This document shows positions 50,362 to 59,374 of a stretch of DNA of 64,000 nucleotides, one piece after another. The first letter of the stretch is position 1. The number at the start of each line of letters is the position of its first letter. The stretch is from the NCBI GenBank assembly GCA_036276735.1, contig DASUOH010000015.1, positions 1-64,000 of the forward strand. The letters are read 5' to 3'. The stretch comes from VRUE01 sp036276735. Its GTDB lineage: Bacteria; Actinomycetota; Thermoleophilia; Solirubrobacterales; 70-9. Position numbers and translations under genes: made by a program. Under the pieces are notes generated by a model. It was given only the letters and a program-made list of their open reading frames with translations. It made no database searches and was not told the origin of the DNA.

Positions 50362-53300
50362 ATGCTCGGATTCAAGCCCGTCGACCCGCGCCAATCCTTC
50401 CCAGAGCTCGAGGAGCGGGTGCTGGCGCGCTGGCGCGAGCGGGACGTCTTCGCCCGCTCGCTCGCCAACCGCGAGAACGCCGAGGTCTGGAGCTTCTACG
50501 AGGGACCGCCGACCGCCAACGGGCGCCCCGGCTCCCACCACGTCCTCTCCCGCGTCTTCAAGGACGTCTATCCGCGCTATCGCACGATGCGCGGTTACCG
50601 CGTGCCGCGCAAGGCCGGCTGGGACTGTCACGGGCTGCCGGTAGAGCTGGAGGTCGAGAAGGAGCTTGGGCTCTCCTCCAAGGGGGAAATCGAGGAGTAC
50701 GGGATCGCCGAGTTCAACGCTCGCTGCCGCGCCTCGGTCCTCGAGTACGTCGCGGAGTGGAACCGGCTGACCGAACGGATCGGGTTCTGGATCGACCTCG
50801 ACGACCCCTATGTCACGCTGGAGAACGACTACATCGAGTCGGTTTGGTGGTCGCTGCGCCGGCTTTGGGACTCCGAGCGGCTATACGAAGGCCACAAGGT
50901 CGTGCCGTACTGCCCGCGCTGCGGCACGGCGCTCTCTTCGCACGAGGTCGCCCTCGGCTACAAGGACGTCGAGGATCCGAGCATCTACGTGCGCTTCCCG
51001 ATCCGCGAAGTCCCGCCGAGCGACGAGATTCCGGAGTCGCCGCTCGAGCCGGGTGACCAGCTGCTGGTTTGGACGACGACCCCTTGGACCCTGATCTCCA
51101 ACGCCGCGATCGCGGTCGGTCCCGAGGTCGAGTACGTACGCGCGCGGCGCGGCGACGAGGTGCTGATCGTCGCTCGGCCGCTGGTCGAGCGGGTGCTCGG
51201 CGAGGAGGCGGAAGTGCTGGCCCACTTCCCCGGCGCGGCCCTGGTCGGCGTCGCCTACGAGCCGCCCTTCGCTTACCTCACCGACTTCGGCCCACGCGGT
51301 CACACCGTGCAGGACGCCGACTTCGTCACCACCGAGGACGGGACGGGCCTCGTCCACACCGCGCTCGCCTTCGGCGAGGACGACTTCGCCTTCGGCCAGC
51401 GCCACGGCCTCAAATTGAAGAACCCGGTGCGGCCGGATGGGACCTTCGACGAGCGGGTCGGCGATTACGCCGGTCGCTTCGTCAAGGAGGCCGACTCCGA
51501 CATCGTCGCGGCGCTGGAGGCCTCCGGCCGGCTCTTTCGCGCGCAGCGCTACGAGCACGCCTACCCTCACTGTTGGCGCTGCGGCACGCCCCTCCTCTAC
51601 TACGCCAAGTCGAGCTGGTACGTGCGCACCTCAGCGGCGCGGGACCAGCTCCTCGCCAACAACGAGGAGATCGGCTGGCACCCCGAGCACATCAAGCAGG
51701 GCCGCTTCGGCAAGTGGCTCGAGAACAACGTCGACTGGGCGCTCTCGCGCGACCGCTACTGGGGGACGCCGCTGCCGATCTGGACGTGCGAGAGCAACGG
51801 CTGCGAGGGTCGCTACTGCGCCGGCTCGGTCGCCGAGCTTCGCGAGCGCGCCCGCGGCGAGGTGCCCGAGGATCTGCACCGCCCCTACATCGACGAGGTG
51901 ACGCTCGACTGCGAGGAGTGCGGCGGCGAGATGAGCCGGGTCGAGTCGGTGATCGACACCTGGTACGACAGCGGCGCGATGCCCTTCGCGCAGTTCCATT
52001 ACCCCTTCGAGAACCAGGAGCTGTTCGAGGAGCGCTTTCCGGCCGACTTCGTCTGCGAGGCGATCGACCAGACGCGGGGCTGGTTCTACACGCTGCTCGC
52101 CGAGTCGACGCTGCTCTTCGACACCTCCAGCTACCGCAACTGCGTCTGCCTCGGCCTGATCCTCGACCCCGAGGGCCAGAAGATGTCGAAGAGCAAGGGC
52201 AACGTGGTCGAGCCCTGGGATGTGATCGAGCGCCACGGCGCCGACGCCTTCCGCTGGTACTACCTGACCGCGCAGCAGCCCTGGTCTGGCTATCGCTTCT
52301 CGGTCGACACGGTCGGCGAATCGGTGCGCCAGTTCCTGCTGACGCTCTGGAACACCTACTCGTTCTGGGTTCTCTACGCGAACGCCGAGGGGCTGGGGCC
52401 GCGGGATTTCGAGATGCGTTCGCCCTTTGTCGCGGATAGCGAGACAAACAGCGAACGCGACCCAGCGGCCGACCTCGACCGCTGGGCGCTCTCCCGCCTC
52501 CAGGCGACCGTCGCCTCAGTCCGCGAGCACATGGACGGCTTCGACTGCACCGCCGCCGGGCGCCAGATCGCCGCCTTCGTCGAGGAGCTCTCCAACTGGT
52601 ACGTGCGCCTTTCTCGCCGACGGTTCTGGGAGGGCGATCGGGCCGCCTTCGCGACGCTGCGCCACTGCCTGCTGGAGACGGCGGCGATGCTGGCGCCCTT
52701 CACGCCCTTCCTCGCCGACGAGATCCACCTCAATCTAGCCGGCGGTGAGGGCGAGGATCTCGGAGAGCTGCCCGACTCGGTCCACCTGCGCGACTTCCCC
52801 GAGGCGGATCCCGCCCTTGCCGACCCCGACCTGGAGGCGGCGATGGAGGCGGTACGGCTCACCGTCGAGCTTGGCCGTGCCGCTCGCGCCCAGGCGAATG
52901 TCAAGGTGCGTCAGCCGCTGCGCCGCGCCGTGATCGTCGCCAACGACACCGAGCGGGCGGCGATCTCCGCTCGCGCCGCGCTGGTCAAGGCCGAGCTGAA
53001 CGTCAAAGAGCTCGACTTCGTCACCGAGGAGGCCGAGCTTGTCAGCTACGCGGTCAAACCGAACTATCGGGCGCTTGGGCCCCGCTTCGGCAAGGGCATG
53101 CCCCAGGTCGCCGCGGCCGTCGAGGCTCTCGACCCCCGCCACGTCGCCGAGGTGATGGGGGAGGGCGGCCAGGTGGGGATCAGCGTCGGAGGCGTGGAGC
53201 ACGCGCTCACCGCGGATGACCTGACCCTCGCGCTGCAGCCGCTCGATGGCTACGAGGTCGAGGCCGAGGCCGGGCACGCGGTGGCCTTACAGCTCGATCT

Positions 53301-53571
53301 CGACGACGAGTTGCGTCGCGAGGGGTTGGCACGCGAGATCGTCCACGCCGTCCAGAACGCCCGCAAAGAGGCGGGGCTCGAGATCACCGACCGGATTGAG
53401 CTGACGCTGAGCGGCGACGACGAGCTGCTGACCGCCGCCCGCGCCCACCAGGACTACGTCGCCGGCGAGGTCCTCGCGACGTCGGTCGCCTACGACCGCG
53501 CCAACGGGGCCGGTGCCGCCACCGCGAAGATCGACGGCCGCGAGCTGCGGATCGACGTCCAGCAGGCTTAG
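50362..53571 (+). CDS. ileS: Isoleucyl-tRNA synthetase (long, eukaryote-like type)
   Basis: A 1069-residue class I aminoacyl-tRNA synthetase charging tRNA-Ile. The HIGH-type motif reads GPPTANGRPGSHHVLSRVFKD (His-His-Val), WDCHGLPVELEVEKELG follows, the KMSKS loop is QKMSKSKGNVVEP, and the editing domain (LVWTTTPWTLISNAAIAVG) is present. Length and the WDCHGLP/KMSKSKGN context match the IleS2 group, which tends to be mupirocin-resistant. TACAAT stands 9 bases before the ATG. Confidence 0.96.
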   Translation: MLGFKPVDPRQSFPELEERVLARWRERDVFARSLANRENAEVWSFYEGPPTANGRPGSHHVLSRVFKDVYPRYRTMRGYRVPRKAGWDCHGLPVELEVEKELGLSSKGEIEEYGIAEFNARCRASVLEYVAEWNRLTERIGFWIDLDDPYVTLENDYIESVWWSLRRLWDSERLYEGHKVVPYCPRCGTALSSHEVALGYKDVEDPSIYVRFPIREVPPSDEIPESPLEPGDQLLVWTTTPWTLISNAAIAVGPEVEYVRARRGDEVLIVARPLVERVLGEEAEVLAHFPGAALVGVAYEPPFAYLTDFGPRGHTVQDADFVTTEDGTGLVHTALAFGEDDFAFGQRHGLKLKNPVRPDGTFDERVGDYAGRFVKEADSDIVAALEASGRLFRAQRYEHAYPHCWRCGTPLLYYAKSSWYVRTSAARDQLLANNEEIGWHPEHIKQGRFGKWLENNVDWALSRDRYWGTPLPIWTCESNGCEGRYCAGSVAELRERARGEVPEDLHRPYIDEVTLDCEECGGEMSRVESVIDTWYDSGAMPFAQFHYPFENQELFEERFPADFVCEAIDQTRGWFYTLLAESTLLFDTSSYRNCVCLGLILDPEGQKMSKSKGNVVEPWDVIERHGADAFRWYYLTAQQPWSGYRFSVDTVGESVRQFLLTLWNTYSFWVLYANAEGLGPRDFEMRSPFVADSETNSERDPAADLDRWALSRLQATVASVREHMDGFDCTAAGRQIAAFVEELSNWYVRLSRRRFWEGDRAAFATLRHCLLETAAMLAPFTPFLADEIHLNLAGGEGEDLGELPDSVHLRDFPEADPALADPDLEAAMEAVRLTVELGRAARAQANVKVRQPLRRAVIVANDTERAAISARAALVKAELNVKELDFVTEEAELVSYAVKPNYRALGPRFGKGMPQVAAAVEALDPRHVAEVMGEGGQVGISVGGVEHALTADDLTLALQPLDGYEVEAEAGHAVALQLDLDDELRREGLAREIVHAVQNARKEAGLEITDRIELTLSGDDELLTAARAHQDYVAGEVLATSVAYDRANGAGAATAKIDGRELRIDVQQA

Positions 53572-54617
53572 GTGTCGCCGGTCGCCGGAGTTGCCGCGTT
53601 CCGCACGTGGTCGTAGGCAACCCAGGCCGCCGCCGCTACGGGGACCGCGAGCAGCGCGCCGACGATTCCGGCGACCACGGTACCCGCGGTGAGGGCGAGC
53701 AGGATCGCCACCGGGTGCAGGCGGATCACGCGCCCGACGATGTTGGGGTAGAGGAGATCGCCCTCGACCTGCTGGATGACGAAGATCGCTCCCGCGACCA
53801 GCCCCGCGGCCACGATGCCCTCGCTGATCAAGGCAACCAGGACGGCGACCGCGCCGGCGACGAAGGCGCCGACCAGGGGGATGAAGGCGCCGAGGAAGAC
53901 GACCACCATCAGCGGCACCACGAGCGGCACGCCGATCAGCGCCAGGGCGATTCCGATCAGGATGGCGTCGACCACGGCGATCAGGGCGACGCCTCGCATG
54001 TAGCCCGAGACCGCCGTCCATGCCTCTCGGCCGGCGCCGTCCATCGTCTCGCGATGACGCCCCGGGGCGAGCGAAAGGGCCCAGTCCCACATGCGGCGGC
54101 CGTCGTGGACGAAGAAGAAGACGAGCACGATTAGCAGCAGCAGGCCGGCGATGATCTCGGCGAGCAGCGAGGCGCCGGAGAGGACACCCTCTCCGATCGT
54201 GCCGCTTTGCTCGCCGAGCGTCGAGAGCCCGCGGTCGATCGCATCGTCGATCTCGCTGCGTTCGAGGTGGAGCGGCCCCTCCACGAGCCAACCCACCACC
54301 TCGTCGATCCCCTCCTCGACGCTCTGCTCGAGTTCGTCGAACTGGTCGATGAAGGGCGGGCCGATCAAGGCGAAGACCCCGGCCAGGCCGAGAGCGCTGA
54401 GCAGCATCACGAAGCCGGTCGCGATCGCGCTCGGCATGCCGCGGCGCCGCAAGTAGTCGGCTGGCGGCACCAGCAGGGTGGCGATCAGCACGCCCGCCAG
54501 CACCGGCACGACGACGATCCGCAGCTTCGAGAGCACCCAGAGCCCGAGCACCACCGCGGCACCGATCACGATCAGGTTCGCGGCGACGCGGGCCGCGGGC
54601 CATAACACGCCGGTCAA
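53568..54617 (-). CDS. AI-2E-family (DUF20/PerM-type) membrane permease
   Basis: A 349-residue protein with about eight helices. N-terminal helices (LIVIGAAVVLGLWVLSKL, VVVPVLAGVLIATLLVPPAD) lead to a soluble loop, then AFIPLVGAFVAGAVAVLVAL and QQVEGDLLYPNIVGRVIRLH, the family hallmark. Substrate unknown; relatives export autoinducer-2 or ions. The tail overlaps ileS by four bases. Confidence 0.9.
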   Translation of the reverse strand: MTGVLWPAARVAANLIVIGAAVVLGLWVLSKLRIVVVPVLAGVLIATLLVPPADYLRRRGMPSAIATGFVMLLSALGLAGVFALIGPPFIDQFDELEQSVEEGIDEVVGWLVEGPLHLERSEIDDAIDRGLSTLGEQSGTIGEGVLSGASLLAEIIAGLLLLIVLVFFFVHDGRRMWDWALSLAPGRHRETMDGAGREAWTAVSGYMRGVALIAVVDAILIGIALALIGVPLVVPLMVVVFLGAFIPLVGAFVAGAVAVLVALISEGIVAAGLVAGAIFVIQQVEGDLLYPNIVGRVIRLHPVAILLALTAGTVVAGIVGALLAVPVAAAAWVAYDHVRNAATPATGDT

Positions 54618-54639
54618 GGTGCGCCCGCCGGCAGGAGCG

Positions 54640-54816
54640 CTAGCCCTCGGGCTCGCCGATGATGAAGTCGGACTTCGCGGAGTCGGAGAACTTCACCCAG
54701 CAGTGGTCGGGCGGCACGCCGGCCACCTCGACCAGCGCCGCTTCGATCCGCTTCGCGATTTCCGCCTTCTGCTCGTCGCTGCGACCCTCGTACCAGTGGA
54801 TGTGCACGAAAGGCAT
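54640..54816 (-). CDS. 4-oxalocrotonate tautomerase-like small enzyme
   Basis: A 58-residue product read directly from the minus strand: MPFVHIHWYEGRSDEQKAEI ... DHCWVKFSDSAKSDFIIGE. The N-terminal Pro after Met is the catalytic base of the 4-OT superfamily, and the size fits a hexameric subunit. The second half has the expected VxxVP..H.WVxF pattern. It catalyses keto-enol tautomerisation of an unknown substrate. Confidence 0.8.
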   Translation of the reverse strand: MPFVHIHWYEGRSDEQKAEIAKRIEAALVEVAGVPPDHCWVKFSDSAKSDFIIGEPEG

Positions 54817-54853
54817 GTCGCCAGCCTAGGCGACGCGACCGACGCTTGCCCGT

Positions 54854-55180
54854 CTAGGCGAGCGCCGGCTCGAGCTCGGCCTCGAGGCGGCGCTTCGGCA
54901 TCGCCCCGACGACTTTCTTGGCGATCGCGCCGTCCTTGAAGAGGAGCAGGGTCGGGATCGAGAGCACTTCGTACTGGGCCGCGGTCTGCTGGTTCTCGTC
55001 GACGTTGAGCGAAAGGATCTTCAGGTCGTCGCGCTCAGAGTCGATCTCCTCGAGGACCGGGTGGACGACACGGCAGGGGCCGCACCAGGGCGCCCAGAAG
55101 TCGACCAGCACAGGGCCGTCGGCCTCGATGACGTCGGACTTGAAGGTGGCGTCGGTAACCGCTGCGAGCTTGCCAGTCAC
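54854..55180 (-). CDS. trxA: Thioredoxin
   Basis: A 108-residue thioredoxin with active site FWAPWCGPCRVVHPVL (WCGPC, about 29-44) and cis-Pro in VLSIPTLLLFKDG. Start GTG 55180. Upstream lies a dyad ATACTT-CAGA-AAGTAT (55218-55233) overlapping a TATACT box on the minus strand, suggesting regulated expression. Confidence 0.96.
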   Translation of the reverse strand: MTGKLAAVTDATFKSDVIEADGPVLVDFWAPWCGPCRVVHPVLEEIDSERDDLKILSLNVDENQQTAAQYEVLSIPTLLLFKDGAIAKKVVGAMPKRRLEAELEPALA

Positions 55181-55217
55181 TGGAATCGGTCTCCTGCGGG
55201 TCGTGGTTTCACGCTCA

Positions 55218-55233
55218 ATACTTCAGAAAGTAT
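55218..55233 (-). promoter_or_regulatory. Operator-like dyad at the trxA promoter
   Basis: ATACTT and AAGTAT are perfect 6-bp arms around CAGA. CGCT and AGCG (55213-55216 and 55234-55237) add a loose outer pair. On the minus strand TATACT (55234-55229) fits a -10 box about 50 bases before the trxA start. A repressor site for stress or redox control is plausible. Confidence 0.5.
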
Positions 55234-55234
55234 A

Positions 55235-55254
55235 GCGACCCCCTCGGGGGTCGC
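55235..55254. terminator. Short hairpin between trxA and the mannosyltransferase gene
   Basis: GCGACCCCC (55235-55243) and GGGGGTCGC (55246-55254) form a very stable short stem. It follows the stop of the minus-strand glycosyltransferase at 55262, so it can terminate that transcript before it reaches trxA. Confidence 0.6.
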
Positions 55255-55261
55255 GTCATCG

Positions 55262-55999
55262 TTAGGTCGTTCGCCTACCCGCGTAGCGTAGAAGCGGCAC
55301 CCGCCAGATCGCCTCGAGGACGATCGAGCGACTCATCTTCGAGGCACCGACGCGGCGATCGCGGAAGACGATCGGCACCTCCACGACCTTGAAGCCCGCC
55401 TGGATCGCCCGGTAGGTCAGCTCGACCTGGAAGGCGTAGCCGCGGGCGCGCACCGCGTCGAGGTCGGTCGCCTCCAGGACCTCGCGGCGGAAGCACTTAA
55501 AGCCGCCGGTCAGGTCGCGAACGTCGACGCCGAGCACGAGCCGCGCGTAGGCGCTGCCACCGCGGCTGATCACCCGTCGCAGCGGCCCCCAGTCGCCGAC
55601 CCCGCCGCCCTCGACGTAGCGCGAGCCGATCACCAGATCGGCCCGGGCGGCGGCGTCGAGCAGGCGTGGCAGGTAAGCCGGCTCGTGCGAGAAGTCGCTG
55701 TCCATCTCGAGCACATAGCCGGCGCCCTCGGCCAAGGCCCGTCGGAAGCCGGCGATGTAGGCGGGGCCGAGCCCTTCCTTGCTCGGGCGGTGCAGGACGT
55801 TGACCGCCTCGAGCTGCGCGGCGAGCTGGTCGGCGATCTGCCCCGTCCCGTCCGGCGAGCTGTCGTCGACGACGAGAACGCGCGCCGAGGATGGCAGCTT
55901 GCTCAGCACCGCCGTCACGAACGGCTCGATGTTCTCGGCCTCGTTGTAGGTGGGGAGGACGAGCCAGGCCGGCCCGCGCTCCGAGCTCGCCGGTCGCAT
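55262..55999 (-). CDS. Polyprenol monophosphomannose synthase (GT2)
   Basis: A 245-residue family-2 glycosyltransferase of the DPM1/Ppm1 type, transferring mannose from GDP-mannose to a polyprenyl phosphate. Motifs are VLPTYNEAENIEPFV, VVDDSSPDGT, MDSDFSHEPAYLP (DxD), GSRYVEGGGVGDWGPLRRVI and RDRRVGASKMSRS. There is no C-terminal membrane domain, as in bacterial single-domain enzymes. TAGGAT stands 8 bases before the ATG. Confidence 0.93.
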   Translation of the reverse strand: MRPASSERGPAWLVLPTYNEAENIEPFVTAVLSKLPSSARVLVVDDSSPDGTGQIADQLAAQLEAVNVLHRPSKEGLGPAYIAGFRRALAEGAGYVLEMDSDFSHEPAYLPRLLDAAARADLVIGSRYVEGGGVGDWGPLRRVISRGGSAYARLVLGVDVRDLTGGFKCFRREVLEATDLDAVRARGYAFQVELTYRAIQAGFKVVEVPIVFRDRRVGASKMSRSIVLEAIWRVPLLRYAGRRTT

Positions 56000-56039
56000 G
56001 CGCGGCGATCCTATTCACGCCCCCGTTAGCGTGCGCGAT

Positions 56040-57773
56040 GTGACCAACGCCGAGATCGCCGCCGCGTTCGACGAGCTGGCTGTGCTCTACGAGCTCGACG
56101 GGGCGGTCAAATACCGGGTCCTCGCCTACACGACGGCCGCCAAGGCGATTCGGGAGAGCCCGGTTGCGGTGGCCGAGCTGGCGCGGGAGGGTCGTGCCAC
56201 CGAGATCCCCGGTGTCGGAAAGACGCTGGCCGAGAAGATCGCCGCACTGCTCGACAGCGGCGAGATCCCGGCCGCGGTGCGGCTGAAAGCGAAGTTCCCT
56301 CCGACCCTGATCGAGGTCACGAGGGTCCCCGGGCTGGGGGCGAAAACGGCTAAGCGGCTCTATGACGAGCTCGAGATCTGCTCGCTCGAGGACCTCAAAA
56401 AGGCCGCCGAGGAGGAACGGATCCGGGACGTCAAGGGACTCGGGCCGAAAGTAGAGGAAAACGTGCTGGCCTCGCTCGAGCGGCTTGGCGAGCCCGGGGA
56501 GGGCCCGGGCCGGCTGCTGCTCTCCAAGGTGCGGCCAATCGCCGAGGAGCTGGCGGCGGCGCTGCGCGAGCACCCGGCCGCCAACCGGGTCGAGGTGGCG
56601 GGCTCGGTGCGCCGCTGGGGAGAGACCTGCAAGGACATCGACCTGATCGCCACCGCTGAGGAGCCGACCGCCCTCGCCGAGCATCTGGCCGGCCACCCGC
56701 TCGTCGCAGCCGCCGGCACGCCGGGCCCCAATGGGGTTCGAGCCCAGACCCACAACGGCATCTCGGTCGACCTGCGGATCGTCGCCCCGCAGGCGTTCGG
56801 CAACCTGCTTCAGCACTTCACCGGCTCCAAGGCCCACAACGTGCAGCTGCGCGAGGACGCGGTGCGGCGAGGCCTGTCCGTGTCAGAGCACGGGATAACC
56901 GACACCGAGCGCGACGAGACGGTCCTCTGCGCGAGCGAGGAGGAGATCTACGAGCGGCTCGGCTACGCCTACGTGGAGCCGGAGCTGCGCGAGGGCCGCG
57001 GGGAGCTGAAGGCGGCGCGGGAGGGGACGCTGCCGCGCCTGGTCATGGTCGATGACATCCAGGGCGACCTGCACTCGCACACGACGCTGTCGGACGGCCG
57101 CAACACGCTGGGGGAGATGGCGGCCGCCGCCCGCGACCGCGGCTACTCCTATCTGGCGCTCACCGACCACTCGGCCACCCATGGCTTCGGCAACCACGTC
57201 ACCGCCGAGCAGCTCTGGCAGCGGGTCGAGCAGGTGCGGGAGTGGAACGAGGCCAACCACGGCGACTTCCAGCTGCTCAGCGGCAGCGAGATCAACATCG
57301 GCCTCGACGGCGGCCTCGACTACCCGGACGACCTGGTCGATGCCCTCGACTGGGTGGTCGCCAGCGTCCACACGTCTTTCTCGGTATCCGAAAAACAGAT
57401 GAACGAGCGCATCTTGACGGCGATCGAGAACCCGGGGGTGGACTGCATCGGTCACCTCACTGGCCGCCTGATCGGGCGCCGCGAGCCCTACGGGGTCGAC
57501 ATCGAGGCGATCGCCGCCGCCGCCGCCCGCACCGGCACGATGCTGGAGATCAACGGCAACCCCAACCGCCGCGACCTCTCCGAGCACCACGCCCGCCTCG
57601 CCGCCGAAGCCGGCGTCCAGATCGTCGTCAACACCGACGCCCACGGCGTCGAGACCCTCGACAACATCGCCTACGGCATCGCCACCGCCCGCCGCGCCTG
57701 GCTGACGGCCGAGCAGGTCGCCAACACGCGATCGTGGGAGGAGTTGACGAACTTGCGCGATTCACGCGACTGA
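56040..57773 (+). CDS. polX: PolX-type DNA polymerase / PHP phosphoesterase
   Basis: A 577-residue family X polymerase with helix-hairpin-helix regions (EIPGVGKTLAEKIAAL, VPGLGAKTAKRLYDEL), a palm with VEVAGSVRRWGETCKDIDLI (GS...DxD) and SVDLRIV, and a C-terminal PHP domain (DLHSHTTLSDG, LTDHSATHG, GSEINI, NTDAHGVET) giving 3'-5' exonuclease and AP-repair activities. It works in base excision repair. GTG 56040 is chosen; GTG 56031 is an alternative. Confidence 0.95.
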   Translation: MTNAEIAAAFDELAVLYELDGAVKYRVLAYTTAAKAIRESPVAVAELAREGRATEIPGVGKTLAEKIAALLDSGEIPAAVRLKAKFPPTLIEVTRVPGLGAKTAKRLYDELEICSLEDLKKAAEEERIRDVKGLGPKVEENVLASLERLGEPGEGPGRLLLSKVRPIAEELAAALREHPAANRVEVAGSVRRWGETCKDIDLIATAEEPTALAEHLAGHPLVAAAGTPGPNGVRAQTHNGISVDLRIVAPQAFGNLLQHFTGSKAHNVQLREDAVRRGLSVSEHGITDTERDETVLCASEEEIYERLGYAYVEPELREGRGELKAAREGTLPRLVMVDDIQGDLHSHTTLSDGRNTLGEMAAAARDRGYSYLALTDHSATHGFGNHVTAEQLWQRVEQVREWNEANHGDFQLLSGSEINIGLDGGLDYPDDLVDALDWVVASVHTSFSVSEKQMNERILTAIENPGVDCIGHLTGRLIGRREPYGVDIEAIAAAAARTGTMLEINGNPNRRDLSEHHARLAAEAGVQIVVNTDAHGVETLDNIAYGIATARRAWLTAEQVANTRSWEELTNLRDSRD

Positions 57774-57844
57774 AAAGCCCCATTTGTGCGCAGACACGTG
57801 ACTTCGACCCGTCTAGCGTCGGAAGGGCCGCGAAAGCGGCGGTC

Positions 57845-57914
57845 GCCCCCGCCGATGGACGTCGGCTTCCAGTCTCGCAACTGGGAAAGAGAGGGTTCGA
57901 TTCCCTCCGGGGGC
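57845..57914 (+). ncRNA. tRNA-like cloverleaf RNA of unknown identity
   Basis: Seventy bases fold as a cloverleaf. The closing stem is GCCCCCG/CGGGGGC (57845-57851 with 57908-57914; extendable by C57844-G57915). A CCGA/TCGG hairpin has loop TGGACG. A TTCCAG/CTGGGA hairpin has the 8-base loop TCTCGCAA. A canonical T-arm follows: GAGGG-TTCGATT-CCCTC. It departs from normal tRNAs by lacking the two linker bases before the D-stem and by its 8-base anticodon-like loop. It may be an aberrant or pseudo-tRNA, or a tRNA mimic. TATAAT follows at 57917. Confidence 0.5.
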
Positions 57915-57942
57915 GTTATAATCGCTGCGCGAGACTGGAAGC
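57865..57942. repeat. Long-range inverted repeat overlapping the cloverleaf
   Basis: GCTTCCAGTCTCGC (57865-57878), which is the 5' strand and loop of the anticodon-like hairpin, is perfectly complementary over 14 bases to GCGAGACTGGAAGC (57929-57942). The downstream copy could open the cloverleaf. TATAAT (57917-57922) lies between the arms. Confidence 0.75.
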
Positions 57943-57972
57943 AACCGGCGTCCACCGGCTTTTCCGAATTTC

Positions 57973-58007
57973 GCAGACGACCCGCTTCGGCGGGTCGTCT
58001 GCTTTTT
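57973..58007 (+). terminator. Strong intrinsic terminator
   Basis: GCAGACGACCCGC (57973-57985) pairs perfectly with GCGGGTCGTCTGC (57990-58002) across a TTCG tetraloop and is followed by TTTTT. It is the clearest rho-independent terminator in the window and faces the plus strand, ending whatever is transcribed from 57774-57972. Confidence 0.92.
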
Positions 58008-58527
58008 ACGGTGCCGACGCCGTCAGCCGGTCGCTGCGCAACCCCGGCGTCCGCGTCAGCTCGATCGGGCGCAGGGCGGAGGTGGGGAGGACGTAGAACT
58101 TGACGCCGTCGCGCTGCTCGATGCCGAGCACCGCTGCCTCGCGGCTGCGCAGGGTGAGTGAGACGAGCAGGGCGTAGCCGGCGCCGATAACGGCGACGCC
58201 GGGGAAGAAGACGCCGAGCACGCCGGCGGCAATCGCCGTGACGCCGATCGGCCAGAGGCGGCCGGTGGCGATGTGGGCCGGGGTCTCCGGCGGCAGCGAG
58301 GTCGCCGTTCGCGCCCTGGCCAGCGCGTCGCGCACTCCGTCGGCGGCCCGCTCGGGCCGGCCCAGCCAGGCGCCGATCGCCACCGCGATCGTCCACCAGG
58401 CAGCGGCGACGAGGAGCGTGGTCGTGTCGTTCGCCTGCCCCGCAGCGAGCGCCGCGATCGCACCCAGTGCCGTCGCCTCGGCGCCGGTCAGGAAGACGGT
58501 GAGTCGGAGAAGATCGGTGTAGGGCAC
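58006..58527 (-). CDS. Small integral membrane protein
   Basis: A 173-residue protein with four to five hydrophobic helices (LLRLTVFLTGAEATALGAIA, TTLLVAAAWWTIAVAIGAWL, LWPIGVTAIAAGVLGVFFPG, VIGAGYALLVSLTL). No family is recognised. The start GTG 58527 is preceded by TAGACA at 6 bases. The 3' end lies in the T-run of the convergent terminator. Confidence 0.75.
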   Translation of the reverse strand: MPYTDLLRLTVFLTGAEATALGAIAALAAGQANDTTTLLVAAAWWTIAVAIGAWLGRPERAADGVRDALARARTATSLPPETPAHIATGRLWPIGVTAIAAGVLGVFFPGVAVIGAGYALLVSLTLRSREAAVLGIEQRDGVKFYVLPTSALRPIELTRTPGLRSDRLTASAP

Positions 58528-58536
58528 GCCGGTTGT

Positions 58537-59355
58537 CTATCGCGCTAGGGCTTCGAGGATCGCCAGCCAGCCAGCCGGGCCGTCGACCGTCAGGTCCGAC
58601 TCGCGCGCGAGCTCGGTGGGTCCCTCGGGGGAGAGCACGCCGACGCAGACGGCGCTCTCCAGCCCGCCTCGCTCGCGCATCCCGCGAAGTCCGGCGAAGG
58701 CATCGAGGTCGGTGCGGTCGTCGCCGGCGTAGATCGCATGGCGAGCGCCTGTCCCGACCAGCAGGCCGTCGACGGCGATGTCCTTGCCGATCGCCACCGG
58801 CGGACGCAGCTCCACCACCTTGCGGCCCCAGTGGACGGCGAGCCCGTCCGCCTGCGCGGCGGCCGCGATCTCACGGGCCCGCGCCTCCGCGGCCGGCTCG
58901 TCAGCGGCGCCGCGCCAGTGCAACGCCTGGATCGGCCCCTTGTCCTCCTGCCGCAGCTCGGTCGCGGTGAGCGCCGCCCCGTCGAGGTTGGCGACGAACT
59001 CCTTGATGCGGGGTTCCCACTCCAGGGCGCCCTCGCTCGGCTTGGCGGCGTCTTCCCCCGGCATCAGCACTTCCATGCCGTGGTTGCCCGCATAGGCCAA
59101 CTCGTCGAGCCCCACCAGCCGCCGCACCTCCTCGGCCCGCCGTCCCGAGACGCAGGCGACCAGGGGGAAGCGTTCGCTCAGCCGGTGCAGCGCCGCGACC
59201 GCCGCGGGCGGCAGGATCGCCTGCTCGGGCCGCGCCACGATCGGCGCCAGGGTGCCGTCGACGTCGGTGAGCAGGGCGGCGTGCTCGGGCGCGTCGAAGA
59301 ACGGCTCCAGCAGCGGGCTCTCAGCGGCTGCTCGCGTTCCCTGCTCACTCGACAC
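58537..59355 (-). CDS. otsB: Trehalose-6-phosphate phosphatase
   Basis: A 272-residue HAD-superfamily enzyme removing phosphate from trehalose-6-phosphate. Motif I is LLTDVDGTLAPIV, followed by VACVSGRRAEEVRRLVGL, AGNHGMEV, a Lys region (GRKVVELRP) and motif IV YAGDDRTDLDAF. GTG 59355 is chosen because upstream codons are shared with the divergent permease promoter. No otsA is in the window. Confidence 0.92.
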   Translation of the reverse strand: MSSEQGTRAAAESPLLEPFFDAPEHAALLTDVDGTLAPIVARPEQAILPPAAVAALHRLSERFPLVACVSGRRAEEVRRLVGLDELAYAGNHGMEVLMPGEDAAKPSEGALEWEPRIKEFVANLDGAALTATELRQEDKGPIQALHWRGAADEPAAEARAREIAAAAQADGLAVHWGRKVVELRPPVAIGKDIAVDGLLVGTGARHAIYAGDDRTDLDAFAGLRGMRERGGLESAVCVGVLSPEGPTELARESDLTVDGPAGWLAILEALAR

Positions 59356-59374
59356 CGTTCTAGTATCGCCTCCG

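Noticed and set aside
57845..57914. Ordinary tRNA gene or tmRNA end
   Set aside because: The missing linker before the D-stem and the 8-base loop do not fit a normal tRNA, and no tmRNA 5' partner or tag frame is visible, so it is listed only as tRNA-like.
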